From contig NZ_CP077097.1 in assembly GCF_014269225.2 (NCBI RefSeq), positions 5,219,001 through 5,283,000 on the forward strand: a stretch of DNA of 64,000 nucleotides. The letters run 5' to 3'. The position numbers were made by a program, and so were the translations under genes. Positions 24,586 through 35,406 of this stretch are shown one piece after another. The number at the start of each line of letters is the position of its first letter. The stretch's first letter is position 1. The notes below the pieces were generated by a model. The model was not told the origin of the DNA and did no database searches. It saw only the letters and a list, made by a program, of their open reading frames with translations. This DNA comes from Pseudomonas anuradhapurensis. GTDB taxonomy: Bacteria; Pseudomonadota; Gammaproteobacteria; Pseudomonadales; Pseudomonadaceae.

Positions 24586-25974
24586 ATGCACGTCGCGCCC
24601 ACTACCGAACTCAAGGCTTTGCTGCGCCTGGCCGGGCCGCTGATCGCCTCGCAACTGGCGCACATGCTGATGGTGCTCACCGACACCCTGATGATGGCCC
24701 GCATCAGCCCGCAAGCACTGGCCGGCGGTGGCCTGGGGGCGGCGAGCTATTCGTTCGTGTCGATCTTCTGCCTGGGCGTGATCGCGGCAGTCGGCACACT
24801 GGTGGCGATCCGCAAGGGTGCCAACGACATCGACGGCGCCACGCGCCTGGCGCAAAACGGTCTGTGGCTGGCCTGGGGCCTGGCGCTGTGCGCCGGGCTG
24901 GTGCTGTGGAACCTTGAGCCGGTGCTGTTGCTGTTCGGGCAAAAACCCGAGAACGTGGCCTCGGCCGCCGAGTTCCTCACCCTGCTGCCGCTGGCCCTGC
25001 CCGGCTACCTGACCTTCATGGCCTTGCGCGGTTTCACCAGCGCCCTGGGCCGCTCGACCCCGGTGATGGTCATCAGCCTGGTAGGCACGGTGCTCAACTA
25101 CCTGCTCAACGTGGCGCTGATCGAAGGCATGTTCGGCCTGCCCAGGCTGGGCCTGATGGGCATTGGCCTGGTCACTGCAGTGGTGTCGATGGGCATGGCC
25201 ATCGCCCTGGCGCTGTATATCCGCTGGCACCCGGCCTATGCGGCCTACCCGCTACGCAAAGGCCTGTCGCGCCCGTCGCTGCCGGCCCTGCGCGAACTGT
25301 GGCGGCTGGGCCTGCCGATTGGCGGTACCTACATGGTGGAAGTCGGCCTGTTCGCCTTCGCCGCGCTGTGCATGGGCGTGCTGGGCAGTACCGAGCTGGC
25401 GGCGCACCAGATCGCCCTGCAGATCGTCTCCACGGCGTTCATGGTGCCGACCGGCCTGTCGTACGCGGTGACCATGCGGGTGGGGCTGTACTTCGGCGCC
25501 GGCAACCTGCTGGCGGCACGCAGCGCCGGGCGGGTGGGTATCGGCTTCGGGGCCATGATCATGTTTGCCTTTGCCGCGTTGTTCTGGCTGCTGCCCGATG
25601 CGCTGGTGGGGCTGTTCATCGACCGCAACGACCCGGCCTTCGCGGCGATCTTCCAGCTGGCGGTGCAGCTGCTGGCGGTGGCGGCATGGTTCGAGCTGTT
25701 CGACGGCATGCAGACCATTGCCATGGGCTCGATCCGCGGCCTGAAGGATGCCAAGACCACCTTCCTGATCGGGCTGGTGTGCTATTGGCTGGTAGGGGCG
25801 CCGAGCGCCTGGCTGTTCACCTTTACCCTGGGCGGTGGCGCGGTGGGGGTATGGTGGGGGCTGGCGCTGGGGCTGGCATGTGCGGCGGTGGCGCTGACCT
25901 TTGGTTTTGAGTGGCGAATGAAGCGGTTGCTGGGGAAGGCCGGGCTGGCTGACAGGTCTGCAGTGTCTGTGTGA
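24586..25974 (+). CDS. MATE-family multidrug/Na+ efflux protein (NorM-like)
   Basis: 462 residues with about 12 membrane helices and two repeated MATE halves: 'LAGPLIASQLAHMLMVLTDTLMMARIS' at 14-40 and 'LGLPIGGTYMVEVGLFAFAALCMGVLG' at about 241-268. The ATG at 24586 follows AAGGA; a longer open frame lacks signals. MATE proteins export cationic drugs or dyes in exchange for Na+ or H+. Length and motifs fit the NorM/PmpM type. The divergent LysR gene and palindrome suggest inducible control. Confidence 0.92.
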   Translation: MHVAPTTELKALLRLAGPLIASQLAHMLMVLTDTLMMARISPQALAGGGLGAASYSFVSIFCLGVIAAVGTLVAIRKGANDIDGATRLAQNGLWLAWGLALCAGLVLWNLEPVLLLFGQKPENVASAAEFLTLLPLALPGYLTFMALRGFTSALGRSTPVMVISLVGTVLNYLLNVALIEGMFGLPRLGLMGIGLVTAVVSMGMAIALALYIRWHPAYAAYPLRKGLSRPSLPALRELWRLGLPIGGTYMVEVGLFAFAALCMGVLGSTELAAHQIALQIVSTAFMVPTGLSYAVTMRVGLYFGAGNLLAARSAGRVGIGFGAMIMFAFAALFWLLPDALVGLFIDRNDPAFAAIFQLAVQLLAVAAWFELFDGMQTIAMGSIRGLKDAKTTFLIGLVCYWLVGAPSAWLFTFTLGGGAVGVWWGLALGLACAAVALTFGFEWRMKRLLGKAGLADRSAVSV

Positions 25975-25980
25975 CCGTTG

Positions 25981-26090
25981 GGGCTGCTTTGCAGCCCTTT
26001 CGCGACGCAAGGCCGCACCTACATGGGCCTGCGTTCGCCGATCAATGTAGGAGCGGCCTTGTGTCGCGACAGGAGGGCGAAGCCCTCCCC
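25981..26090. repeat. Repeat pair (family B)
   Basis: Inverted copies of a second P. putida repeat (GGGGCTGCTTTGCAGCCC...TCGCGACGCAAGGCCGC...CCTACA and its reverse) between the convergent MATE and GGDEF-EAL genes. The left inner word is CGACGCAAGG and the right is CCTTGTGTCG, so the pair is not matched. Confidence 0.85.
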
Positions 26091-26097
26091 TGCGATG

Positions 26098-27762
26098 TCA
26101 CAGGCTAATCAGCTTCGGCTTGCTGTAATCCAGCAAGAACTCCATCAACTCCCCCACCGGCAGCGGCTTGCTGACCAGGAAGCCCTGCACCTGGTCACAA
26201 CCGAACCCGCGCAACAAGGCCAGCTGCTCTTCACTCTCCACTCCCTCGGCCACTACCTCGAGGTTGAGGTTGTGCGCCAGGTTGATCATGGCGTGCACCA
26301 GCTTGCGGTTCTCTTCACGCATTTCCATTTCGGCGACGAAGCTGCGGTCCACCTTGAGCAAGGTGATCGGCAGGCTGTTGAGATGCACGAACGAAGAGAA
26401 CCCGGTACCGAAGTCATCCAGCGAGAAACGCACGCCCAGGCGCCCCAGGGCATCCATGGTCTGGCGTACCAGCTCGTTGCGGCGCATCACCGCTGTTTCA
26501 GTCAGTTCGAATTCCAGCCAGCGGGCATCGACACCATGCTCGATGATCAGCCGGCTCAAGGTCGCCAGCAACTGGCTGTCCTGGAACTGCCGGAAGCTCA
26601 GGTTGACCGCCATGTGCAGCGGCTCCAGCCCACCCTCGCACAGTGCCTGCATGTCACGTAGGGCTCGGGAAATGACCCAGTAGCCCAACGGTACGATCAA
26701 CCCGCTCTGCTCGGCCAGCGGCACGAACTCACTGGGCGGCAACAGGCCACGCTCGGCATGCCGCCAGCGCACCAGCGCCTCCAGGCCGACGATGCGCCCA
26801 TCGGCCAGGTTCAGCCGCGGTTGGTAGTGCAGCTCCAGCTCGTCACGGCGCAGGGCACGACGCAGCTCGCTCTCCAGGTCGGCAAGGCTGCGGGCATTGC
26901 GGTTGATGCGCTCGTTGAACACATGGAAGGTACAGCCCTGGCTGCCTTTGGCCTGGCGCATGGCAATGTGCGCGTGCCACATCAGCGGGTCGGCCCCGCC
27001 CTGGACACGCGCATGGGCCAGGCCCAGGCTGCAGCCCAGCAGCAGGCTTTCGCCGTCGATCCAGTACGGCTCGGCCAGTGCTTCGACAATGCGCTCGGCA
27101 ATCCACTCGGCGCGGTTGGCGTCACGGCGGGTGTCGATCAGCAGGGCGAACTCATCACTGCCCAGGCGCGCCACCTGGTCACCCGCCTCCAGTTGCTGCT
27201 TCAGGCGTGCCACCACTTGCAGGATCAGGCGGTCGCCGCTCTGGTGACCAAGCGCATCGTTGACGTGACGGAAGTTGTCCAGGTCCAGATGGCCAAGGGC
27301 AACGCCGCGACCATCGTTCTCGGCCAGGCGCGCGGTGAGCAAGGCCTGGAAGCCCTGGCGGTTGGCGATACCGGTCAATGGGTCCTGCTCGGCCAGGCGC
27401 TGCAAGGTGGCCACCAGCACGCCGCGTTCACGCACATGGCGCAGCGAGCGGCGCAAGCTGTCGGCATTGAGTTGCTCGCGCACCAGCCAATCGCTGACCG
27501 CGCTCGGTGGCAGCTCGGGCTCATGCTCGAGCAGCAGGATGGTCGGCAGGTCGCAGCGCCCGGGTGCAGGCTGCAAAGCCGGTGTGGCCAGCACGACAGC
27601 CTGGCGGTCATTGCTGAACAGGCTGTCTACCGCCTCCCAGTTGGGTGCAGTCAGCAACACTGCAGCACCGTCCAATGCCTGCACGCAGTCGCGCAGCAAT
27701 ACGGTCCATTCCGGCTCATCAGCCAACAGCAGCAAACGCAGAGGTTCGACAGGCGTGGACAA
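26098..27762 (-). CDS. GGDEF-EAL cyclic-di-GMP protein, degenerate GGDEF
   Basis: 554 residues. Residues 1-120 form a response-regulator-like N-terminus (LRLLLLADEPEWTVLLRDCVQAL) lacking a clear phosphoacceptor. The GGDEF domain (about 130-290) reads 'RLGSDEF', i.e. GSDEF in place of GGDEF, though the upstream 'DLDNFRHVNDALGH' metal site is intact. The EAL domain (about 300-545) is complete: 'LEALVRW', 'ELTETAVM', 'DDFGTGFSS' and 'EVVAEGVE'. It is therefore probably a c-di-GMP phosphodiesterase with a regulatory or weak cyclase half. The start is a TTG at 27762 with AAGGAG upstream; no ATG fits. Monocistronic, divergent from rep. Confidence 0.9.
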   Translation of the reverse strand: MSTPVEPLRLLLLADEPEWTVLLRDCVQALDGAAVLLTAPNWEAVDSLFSNDRQAVVLATPALQPAPGRCDLPTILLLEHEPELPPSAVSDWLVREQLNADSLRRSLRHVRERGVLVATLQRLAEQDPLTGIANRQGFQALLTARLAENDGRGVALGHLDLDNFRHVNDALGHQSGDRLILQVVARLKQQLEAGDQVARLGSDEFALLIDTRRDANRAEWIAERIVEALAEPYWIDGESLLLGCSLGLAHARVQGGADPLMWHAHIAMRQAKGSQGCTFHVFNERINRNARSLADLESELRRALRRDELELHYQPRLNLADGRIVGLEALVRWRHAERGLLPPSEFVPLAEQSGLIVPLGYWVISRALRDMQALCEGGLEPLHMAVNLSFRQFQDSQLLATLSRLIIEHGVDARWLEFELTETAVMRRNELVRQTMDALGRLGVRFSLDDFGTGFSSFVHLNSLPITLLKVDRSFVAEMEMREENRKLVHAMINLAHNLNLEVVAEGVESEEQLALLRGFGCDQVQGFLVSKPLPVGELMEFLLDYSKPKLISL

Positions 27763-27970
27763 GCGGGCTCCTTAGGGCTTCACGGTGCAACGGAAGAGTT
27801 CGGGTATGCTACTGCACAAATGAGAATGATTTCTAAATTTGTGCGCGCAAAGGCAGGCGTAACATCCCGACGCATTTTGTCGTGCATCCTGCGCGAAACG
27901 GACCCAACCGGCAAATACGTTTTTTTCAGTGCCTAGGATTAGCTGCACTAATACTGGAACGGTCACAAAA

Positions 27971-27990
27971 GTCTGACTCAGACGTCAGAC
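27971..27990. promoter_or_regulatory. Inverted repeat upstream of rep
   Basis: GTCTGA-N8-TCAGAC, with a second overlapping repeat TCTGA-C-TCAGA, about 70 bases before the rep start. Function unknown; the 297-base gap holds nothing else clear except the -10 at 28019. Confidence 0.4.
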
Positions 27991-28018
27991 GGTCGCGCCA
28001 TAACGGCCGCATGCCTGT

Positions 28019-28024
28019 TAGAAT
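28019..28024 (+). promoter_or_regulatory. Candidate -10 box of rep
   Basis: TAGAAT preceded by TG in TGTTAGAAT, 36 bases before the rep ATG. No good -35 box is visible at 16-18 bases, which fits an extended -10 type. Confidence 0.4.
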
Positions 28025-28059
28025 GCGCGGCTATTTTCTGGCGACCCCCGGTTTCTAGC

Positions 28060-30703
<2,644 letters not shown>

Positions 30704-30719
30704 TGCCCCTCGGGGCCGC

Positions 30720-30878
30720 TGCGCGAGCCCATCGCGACACAAGGCCGCTCCTACACGAGTACATGAGCCGCATACTTGAGCCGCGCCCAAATTGATGGAC
30801 AGGTGTCCAACATCTGGGCGCAGCTCAACTCCTTGTAGGAGCGGCCTTGCGTCGCGATGGGCTGCAAAGCAGCCCCGG
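30720..30878. repeat. Repeat pair (family B) between xpt and the acyl-CoA hydrolase gene
   Basis: Inverted family B copies (ATCGCGACACAAGGCCGCTCCTACA on the left, GTAGGAGCGGCCTTGCGTCGCGAT as two parts on the right) flank about 75 bases containing a further imperfect repeat (GAGCCGCGCCCAAATT / ATCTGGGCGCAGCTC). Lies between convergent genes. Confidence 0.8.
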
Positions 30879-30882
30879 CAAT

Positions 30883-32742
30883 TCAACCGGCTGCCGCCAA
30901 CCCCGCCAGCAACAGCCGCTGATACAGCTCGTCCTTCAGCCCCTGCGGCCGATCCAGGCCCATCCGCGCCAGATGCCGCTCGTACCCTTCGGGCCCCGGC
31001 GCATCCAGTGCTGCCTTGCCCAGCTCCAGCACCTCGCTCAGCTTGAACTTGCTCTTCAACCAGTTCAGCGCCCGCAGCAAATCCCGCTCTTCAGCCGTAA
31101 AGTCCGTGCCCAGCGGGTACTCCGGGAACAGCCGCGCATGCTTCGCCCTGATCGCTTCCAACCGCTGCGGCGTGTTGTCGGTGAAGCGCGAATCCAGCTG
31201 GAAATCCCGGGCGAGCTTGCCAGCATCTTTTGCCTGTTCTATCAGCCCCTGCTGGAACCGTGAATCACACACCGCCAGCAAACGTGCGATTACCTCGCTG
31301 TCGGTCTGCCCGCGCAAGTCGGCAATGCCATATTCGGTCACCACGATATCGCGTAGGTGCCGCGGAATGGTGCAGTGGCCATAGGTCCAGAACAGGTTCG
31401 AGGTCACCTCGCCGCCCGCCTCGCGCCAGCTGCGCAGCAGCAGGATCGAGCGCCCACCTTCCAGCGCATGCCCTTGGGCGACAAAGTTGTACTGGCCACC
31501 CACGCCGCTGAGGACACGGCCATCTTCCAACTGGTCGGCCACCCCGGCACCGAGCAGGGTCATGCCGAACACGGTATTGATGAAGCGCGCATCGCGACGC
31601 TGGCGGCGCTTGAGTTGCTCCTGCCCATACAGCTCGTTGATGAAGCTGATGCGGGTCATGGCAAACCGCGCCCGCTGTTCCAGCGTCATGTCACGCAGGC
31701 GCTGGTAGAAGGCCTGAGGGCCAAGGAAGAAGCCGCCATGCAGCACGCTGCCCTGCGCATCCGCCGGGCGTCGCAGCAGGCCCGCCTCAGCCAGCACCAG
31801 CAGGCCGTTGACGAACATCTCGCTGCAGCCATACAACCCCTGGGCGAAACCACCCAGCCCCCCTTCCCGTTCGATCAGCGCTTGGCATGGGCCAATATCC
31901 AGGTCATCGAGCACGGCACGGTAGCCGGCGTTGTCGCCCTGGCGCGCCAGCAGGGCGGCGGCTACCGCATCGCCCATGGCACCGATGCCGATCTGCAACG
32001 TGCCGCCGTCCCGTACCAGGCTGCTGGCATGCAGGCCGATGCAATGATCCTGGGTGCTCACCGGCATGTTCGGCGTGGAAAACAGGCGACGCTGCTCGGC
32101 TTCATCGAGCAGCAGGTCGAAGGCATCCATGGGCAGCTCGGCGTCGCCGGGCATGTACGGCAGTTCGGCATGCACCTGGCCAAGCATGAGGATGGTTTCG
32201 CCAGCGGCACGGCGCCTGGCGACCATCGGCAACAGGTCGAGGGTGATGTCAGGGTTGCACGCCAGGCTCAGGTGCACCGGCCGCTCCGGGGTGGCAGCCA
32301 CCAGTTGGGCGATCAGGTTCAGGCCCTTGGCGTTGATATCGCGCGCGGCGTGGCTGTAGTTGCTGCTGACGTAGTCCTGCTGGGCAGACTCGCTGTGCAG
32401 CAGGCTGCCGGGCTGCAGGAAGAACTGCTCGACCCGGATGTTCGGCGGCAGGCTGTCGTTGCGCAGGTCGGCGAGGTAGCTGAGTTCTTCGTAGTCGGCG
32501 AACACCCGTTCGACGAAGGGTTCGAGAAAGCGCCGCTGCAGGCCATCGCCCAGTGCTGGACGGCCGAGCGAGAGTGCGGTGTAGATGGTCAGGCGGCGCT
32601 CGGGCTGCTCGCGTATACGGGCATACAGGGCATTGACGAAAGCGACCGGCTTACCCAGACCCAGCGGCAGGCCCATGTGGATGTGGGCTGGCAAGCGCGC
32701 CAGGACCTGCTCGACAGCCTGATCGATGGAGCAGAGGTGCAT
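30883..32742 (-). CDS. Acetyl-CoA hydrolase/transferase family protein
   Basis: 619 residues from the ATG at 32742, chosen because AGGAGG lies 5 bases upstream; an in-frame ATG 6 codons earlier has no such signal. Two CoA-transferase-like halves are visible, the second with 'GVGGQYNFVAQGHALEGGRSILLLRSW' and 'TYGHCTIPRHLRDIVVTEYGIADLRGQTDSE' typical of the acetyl-CoA hydrolase/succinyl-CoA:acetate transferase superfamily. The protein is about 100 residues longer than the classic Cat1/AarC type, so it belongs to the long pseudomonad form with unproven substrate. Monocistronic. Confidence 0.88.
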   Translation of the reverse strand: MHLCSIDQAVEQVLARLPAHIHMGLPLGLGKPVAFVNALYARIREQPERRLTIYTALSLGRPALGDGLQRRFLEPFVERVFADYEELSYLADLRNDSLPPNIRVEQFFLQPGSLLHSESAQQDYVSSNYSHAARDINAKGLNLIAQLVAATPERPVHLSLACNPDITLDLLPMVARRRAAGETILMLGQVHAELPYMPGDAELPMDAFDLLLDEAEQRRLFSTPNMPVSTQDHCIGLHASSLVRDGGTLQIGIGAMGDAVAAALLARQGDNAGYRAVLDDLDIGPCQALIEREGGLGGFAQGLYGCSEMFVNGLLVLAEAGLLRRPADAQGSVLHGGFFLGPQAFYQRLRDMTLEQRARFAMTRISFINELYGQEQLKRRQRRDARFINTVFGMTLLGAGVADQLEDGRVLSGVGGQYNFVAQGHALEGGRSILLLRSWREAGGEVTSNLFWTYGHCTIPRHLRDIVVTEYGIADLRGQTDSEVIARLLAVCDSRFQQGLIEQAKDAGKLARDFQLDSRFTDNTPQRLEAIRAKHARLFPEYPLGTDFTAEERDLLRALNWLKSKFKLSEVLELGKAALDAPGPEGYERHLARMGLDRPQGLKDELYQRLLLAGLAAAG

Positions 32743-32809
32743 CGGGGCCTCCTGAGACATCCGTGGGTTCAGGAGTTGGACATGGGCTTTGGTGGGTTGG
32801 TTGCCCGTG

Positions 32810-32907
32810 CCGGCTCCTTCGCGGCTAAAGCCGCTCCCACAGTTACAGCACAAGATTCAAGAACTGCGAGATGCTTGTGTGAGCGGCTTTAGCCGCGAAA
32901 GGGCCGG
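32810..32907. repeat. REP pair (family A), GGCTAAAGCC stem
   Basis: Inverted REP units with matched stems GGCTAAAGCC / GGCTTTAGCC between the cytochrome gene and the downstream hydrolase gene. Confidence 0.9.
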
Positions 32908-32925
32908 TACAGGTACCACAAAAAC

Positions 32926-32951
32926 AAAGCCCGCCATCAATGGCGGGCTTC
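32926..32951 (-). terminator. Hairpin ending the cytochrome c5 gene
   Basis: 10-bp perfect stem AAGCCCGCCA / TGGCGGGCTT with a TCAA loop, 19 bases beyond the stop; on the minus strand it is followed by TTGTTTTTG. Confidence 0.85.
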
Positions 32952-32969
32952 ATGCAATTCAGCTGTTTC

Positions 32970-33392
32970 TCACAGCCCGGACATCTTCTTGATCGCCCCT
33001 TTCAGCTCATCATCCGAGCAATCCGCGCAGGTGCCTTTCGGTGGCATGGCGTTGATACCGGTGATGGCCTTGGCCAGGATGCCATCCAGGCCGCCCTGAT
33101 GGTCGGCACGCTCTTTCCAGGCTGCGGTGTCGCCAATCTTCGGCGCGCCGAGCAGGCCGGAGCCATGGCAGGCATTGCAGTGCTTGGCGATGATCTGATC
33201 CGGCGTCTTGGCACCACCGCCACCAGCGGCAGCGGCCACTTCCATGCCCTTGCATTCCTGGCCCTGCACACACACCTGGCCGACCGGCTCCAGGCGCTTG
33301 GCGATGTCATCCTTGGTCGCAGCGGTTGCGCTCATTGCCCAAAGGGCGAATACGGCTGCTGGTACGGCCAGCATCTTCTTGATTTGGTTCAC
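32970..33392 (-). CDS. Cytochrome c5 family protein
   Basis: 140 residues from a GTG at 33392 (GAGGG upstream; product MNQIKKMLAVP...). A Sec signal peptide spans about residues 1-25 (cleavage after SATAA). One haem-attachment motif, Cys72-x-x-Cys75-His76 ('HCNACHGSG'), and the Met116 axial ligand in 'INAMPPKG' are visible, with Cys122 and Cys125 forming the extra disulphide pair typical of cytochrome c5. A glycine/alanine linker at 52-62 and two more cysteines (41 and 47) extend the N-terminal part. A periplasmic electron carrier; partner oxidase unknown. Confidence 0.92.
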   Translation of the reverse strand: MNQIKKMLAVPAAVFALWAMSATAATKDDIAKRLEPVGQVCVQGQECKGMEVAAAAGGGGAKTPDQIIAKHCNACHGSGLLGAPKIGDTAAWKERADHQGGLDGILAKAITGINAMPPKGTCADCSDDELKGAIKKMSGL

Positions 33393-33528
33393 GCGAACAC
33401 CCTCATGGTGGCTAATCACGCTCGCGGCCACGGATCGGCGAGCGCTGAAAAGTATAGCGGGAACCCGGAGGCCGTGAAACGACCCTACACGGGAAAGGGG
33501 TATTGCCGAATCAATGCACTGCGCTGGA

Positions 33529-34077
33529 TCAAAAGTTCGAAGGTGTCGCCGCGCTGATCAACCGCGCCGGCCGGTCGAACGGGTTGCGAAAGCGGTGTGG
33601 GCGGGTGCTTTCGAAGTAGTAGCTGTCGCCTTCCTCGAGAATGAAGATCTCGTTGCCGACCACCAGCTCCAGGCGGCCTTCCAGCAGAATGCCAGTTTCC
33701 TCGCCATCGTGGGTGAGCATTTCGGCACCGGTGTCGGCGCCCGGTGGGTAGACCTCGGTGAGGAAGGCGATGGCACGGTTGGGGTGCGACTTGCCGACCA
33801 GCTTCATGGTCACCGCACCGTCCGAGATATCGATCAGCTCATGGGCCTTGTAGACGATCTGCGTGGGGCTTTCAGGTTCCAGCTCGACCGAGAAGAACTC
33901 GACCATGGACATGGGAATGCCGCTCAGCACCTTGCGCAGCGAGCTGATCGAAGGGCTCACGCTGTTCTTCTCGATCATCGAGATGGTGCTGTTGGTCACC
34001 CCGGCTCGCTTGGCGAGTTCACGCTGGGACAGGCCCTTGAGCTTGCGGATGGCTTGCAGTCGTTCGCCGACGTCCAA
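33529..34077 (-). CDS. pauR: XRE-cupin regulator, PauR/PuuR type
   Basis: 182 residues: N-terminal XRE helix-turn-helix (LQAIRKLKGLSQRELAKRAGVTNSTISMIEKN, about 7-40) and a C-terminal cupin domain (about 105-178, 'GEETGILLEGRLELVVGN', 'SYYFESTRPHRFRNP'). This is the architecture and the genomic position (next to dadX-dadA) of PauR, the repressor of gamma-glutamylated polyamine catabolism in P. aeruginosa. The start is a TTG at 34077 with AGGAGG upstream; no ATG exists. Target genes in this window would be the polyamine genes near 38-46 kb and 60-64 kb. Confidence 0.88.
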   Translation of the reverse strand: MDVGERLQAIRKLKGLSQRELAKRAGVTNSTISMIEKNSVSPSISSLRKVLSGIPMSMVEFFSVELEPESPTQIVYKAHELIDISDGAVTMKLVGKSHPNRAIAFLTEVYPPGADTGAEMLTHDGEETGILLEGRLELVVGNEIFILEEGDSYYFESTRPHRFRNPFDRPARLISAATPSNF

Positions 34078-34116
34078 AGCTGGAGCCTCCTGAAACGGTG
34101 GAAAAGGGGGTGGATG

Positions 34117-34143
34117 TGAACGATATCATGGCAATGCCGTTCA
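34117..34143. promoter_or_regulatory. Candidate operator upstream of pauR
   Basis: TGAACG-N15-CGTTCA inverted repeat, 40-66 bases upstream of the pauR start, in the gap to dadX. Possibly an autoregulatory site. Confidence 0.35.
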
Positions 34144-34186
34144 GTATTTACAACACACAGCCCCTCAACCTGTCCGCTTCAGCGTT

Positions 34187-35260
34187 TCATTCGCCGCAGT
34201 AGTCCCGCGGTACCCGCTTCAGGTTGCAGAAGATCTGGTAGGGAATGGTGCCAGCCTGGGCAGCCACCTCGCTGGCCAGCACATGCTTGCCCCACAGTTC
34301 GACCGGGCTGCCGACGGTCGCTTCCGGTATGTCGGTCAGGTCGATGCTGAGCATGTCCATCGATACACGGCCGATCAGTTGCGTGCGCTTGCCGGCGACC
34401 AGCACCGGGGTGCCATTCGGCGCCTGGCGTGGGTAGCCATCGGCATAGCCCATGGCGACCACGCCCACACGGGTCGGCCGCGGGCTGACGAACTTGGCGC
34501 CATAGCCCACCGGCTCGCCGGCGGGCAGCTCGCGCACGCTGATCACCCGCGATTGCAGGGTCATCACCGGCTGCAGGCGTTCGGCCTCGGCCTGCGCCAC
34601 CTCGAACGGCGTGGCACCGTACAACATCAGGCCCGGGCGTACCCAGTCACTGGGTGCCTGCGGCCAACCCAGCACAGCGGGCGAATTGCGCAGGCTGCAT
34701 TCGGCGGCCAGGCCTTGGCGAGCGGCTTCGAATACGGCGATCTGCTGGGCGGTAGCATCGGCATCCAGCTCGTCGGCGCGGGCAAAGTGGCTCATCAGCA
34801 CGATGCGCGCGACCTTGCCACTGGCCAGCAGGCGCTGGTAGGCCTCGTGGTAATCCTTGGGGTGCAGGCCGACTCGGTGCATGCCGCTGTCGAGCTTGAG
34901 CCAGACAGTGAGCGGCTTGTGCAACTGGGTCTGCTCGATCGCCTCCAGCTGCCACAGCGAGTGCACCACGCACCACAGGTTGTGCTCGGCGATCAGCGCC
35001 AGTTCGCTGGCCTCGAAAAAGCCCTCCAGCAACAGCACCGGGGCCTTGATACCGGCGGCGCGCAGCTCCAGCGCCTCTTCGATGCAAGCCACGGCAAAGC
35101 CGTCGGCTTCGGCTTCCAGGGCCAGCGCACAGCGCACGGCGCCATGGCCGTAGGCATCGGCCTTGATCACGGCGAGGGCTTTGGCACCGCTCAGTTCACG
35201 GGCCAGACGGTAGTTGTGGCGCAGGGCCTGGAGGTCGATCAGGGCGCGGGCGGGACGCAT
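34187..35260 (-). CDS. dadX: Catabolic alanine racemase
   Basis: PLP-dependent alanine racemase, 357 residues, converting L- to D-alanine for oxidation by DadA. Lys33 in '[11 protein letters not shown]' is the PLP lysine; the catalytic tyrosine lies in '[10 protein letters not shown]'. Position directly downstream of dadA on the same strand marks it as the catabolic DadX rather than the cell-wall Alr. The 146-base gap to dadA holds a REP pair. Confidence 0.95.
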   Translation of the reverse strand: MRPARALIDLQALRHNYRLARELSGAKALAVIKADAYGHGAVRCALALEAEADGFAVACIEEALELRAAGIKAPVLLLEGFFEASELALIAEHNLWCVVHSLWQLEAIEQTQLHKPLTVWLKLDSGMHRVGLHPKDYHEAYQRLLASGKVARIVLMSHFARADELDADATAQQIAVFEAARQGLAAECSLRNSPAVLGWPQAPSDWVRPGLMLYGATPFEVAQAEAERLQPVMTLQSRVISVRELPAGEPVGYGAKFVSPRPTRVGVVAMGYADGYPRQAPNGTPVLVAGKRTQLIGRVSMDMLSIDLTDIPEATVGSPVELWGKHVLASEVAAQAGTIPYQIFCNLKRVPRDYCGE

Positions 35261-35300
35261 GGCGGCTGCCTTATGGTGGTTCGGGTTGAAATCGGTGTTG

Positions 35301-35395
35301 GGTTCTTCGCGGGCTCGCCCGCTCCCACAGGTACTGCACAGTTTTCAACATCTGTGGTGTTCCTGTGGGAGCGGGCGAGCCCGCGAAGAGGCCGG
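35301..35395. repeat. REP pair (family A), GGGCTCGCCC stem, between dadA and dadX
   Basis: Matched inverted REP units (GGGCTCGCCC / GGGCGAGCCC) inside the dadAX operon, where they may uncouple expression of the two genes. Confidence 0.9.
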
Positions 35396-35406
35396 TACAG
35401 GCGAAC

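Noticed and set aside
27821..27839. Fur-box-like sequence GAGAATGATTTCTAA in the GGDEF-EAL/rep gap
   Set aside because: Only about 10 of 19 positions fit the Fur consensus and no iron gene is adjacent.
30775..30832. Imperfect repeat between the two family B copies after xpt
   Set aside because: Looks like loop sequence of a decayed repeat cluster between convergent genes; no riboswitch or RNA gene fold is evident.
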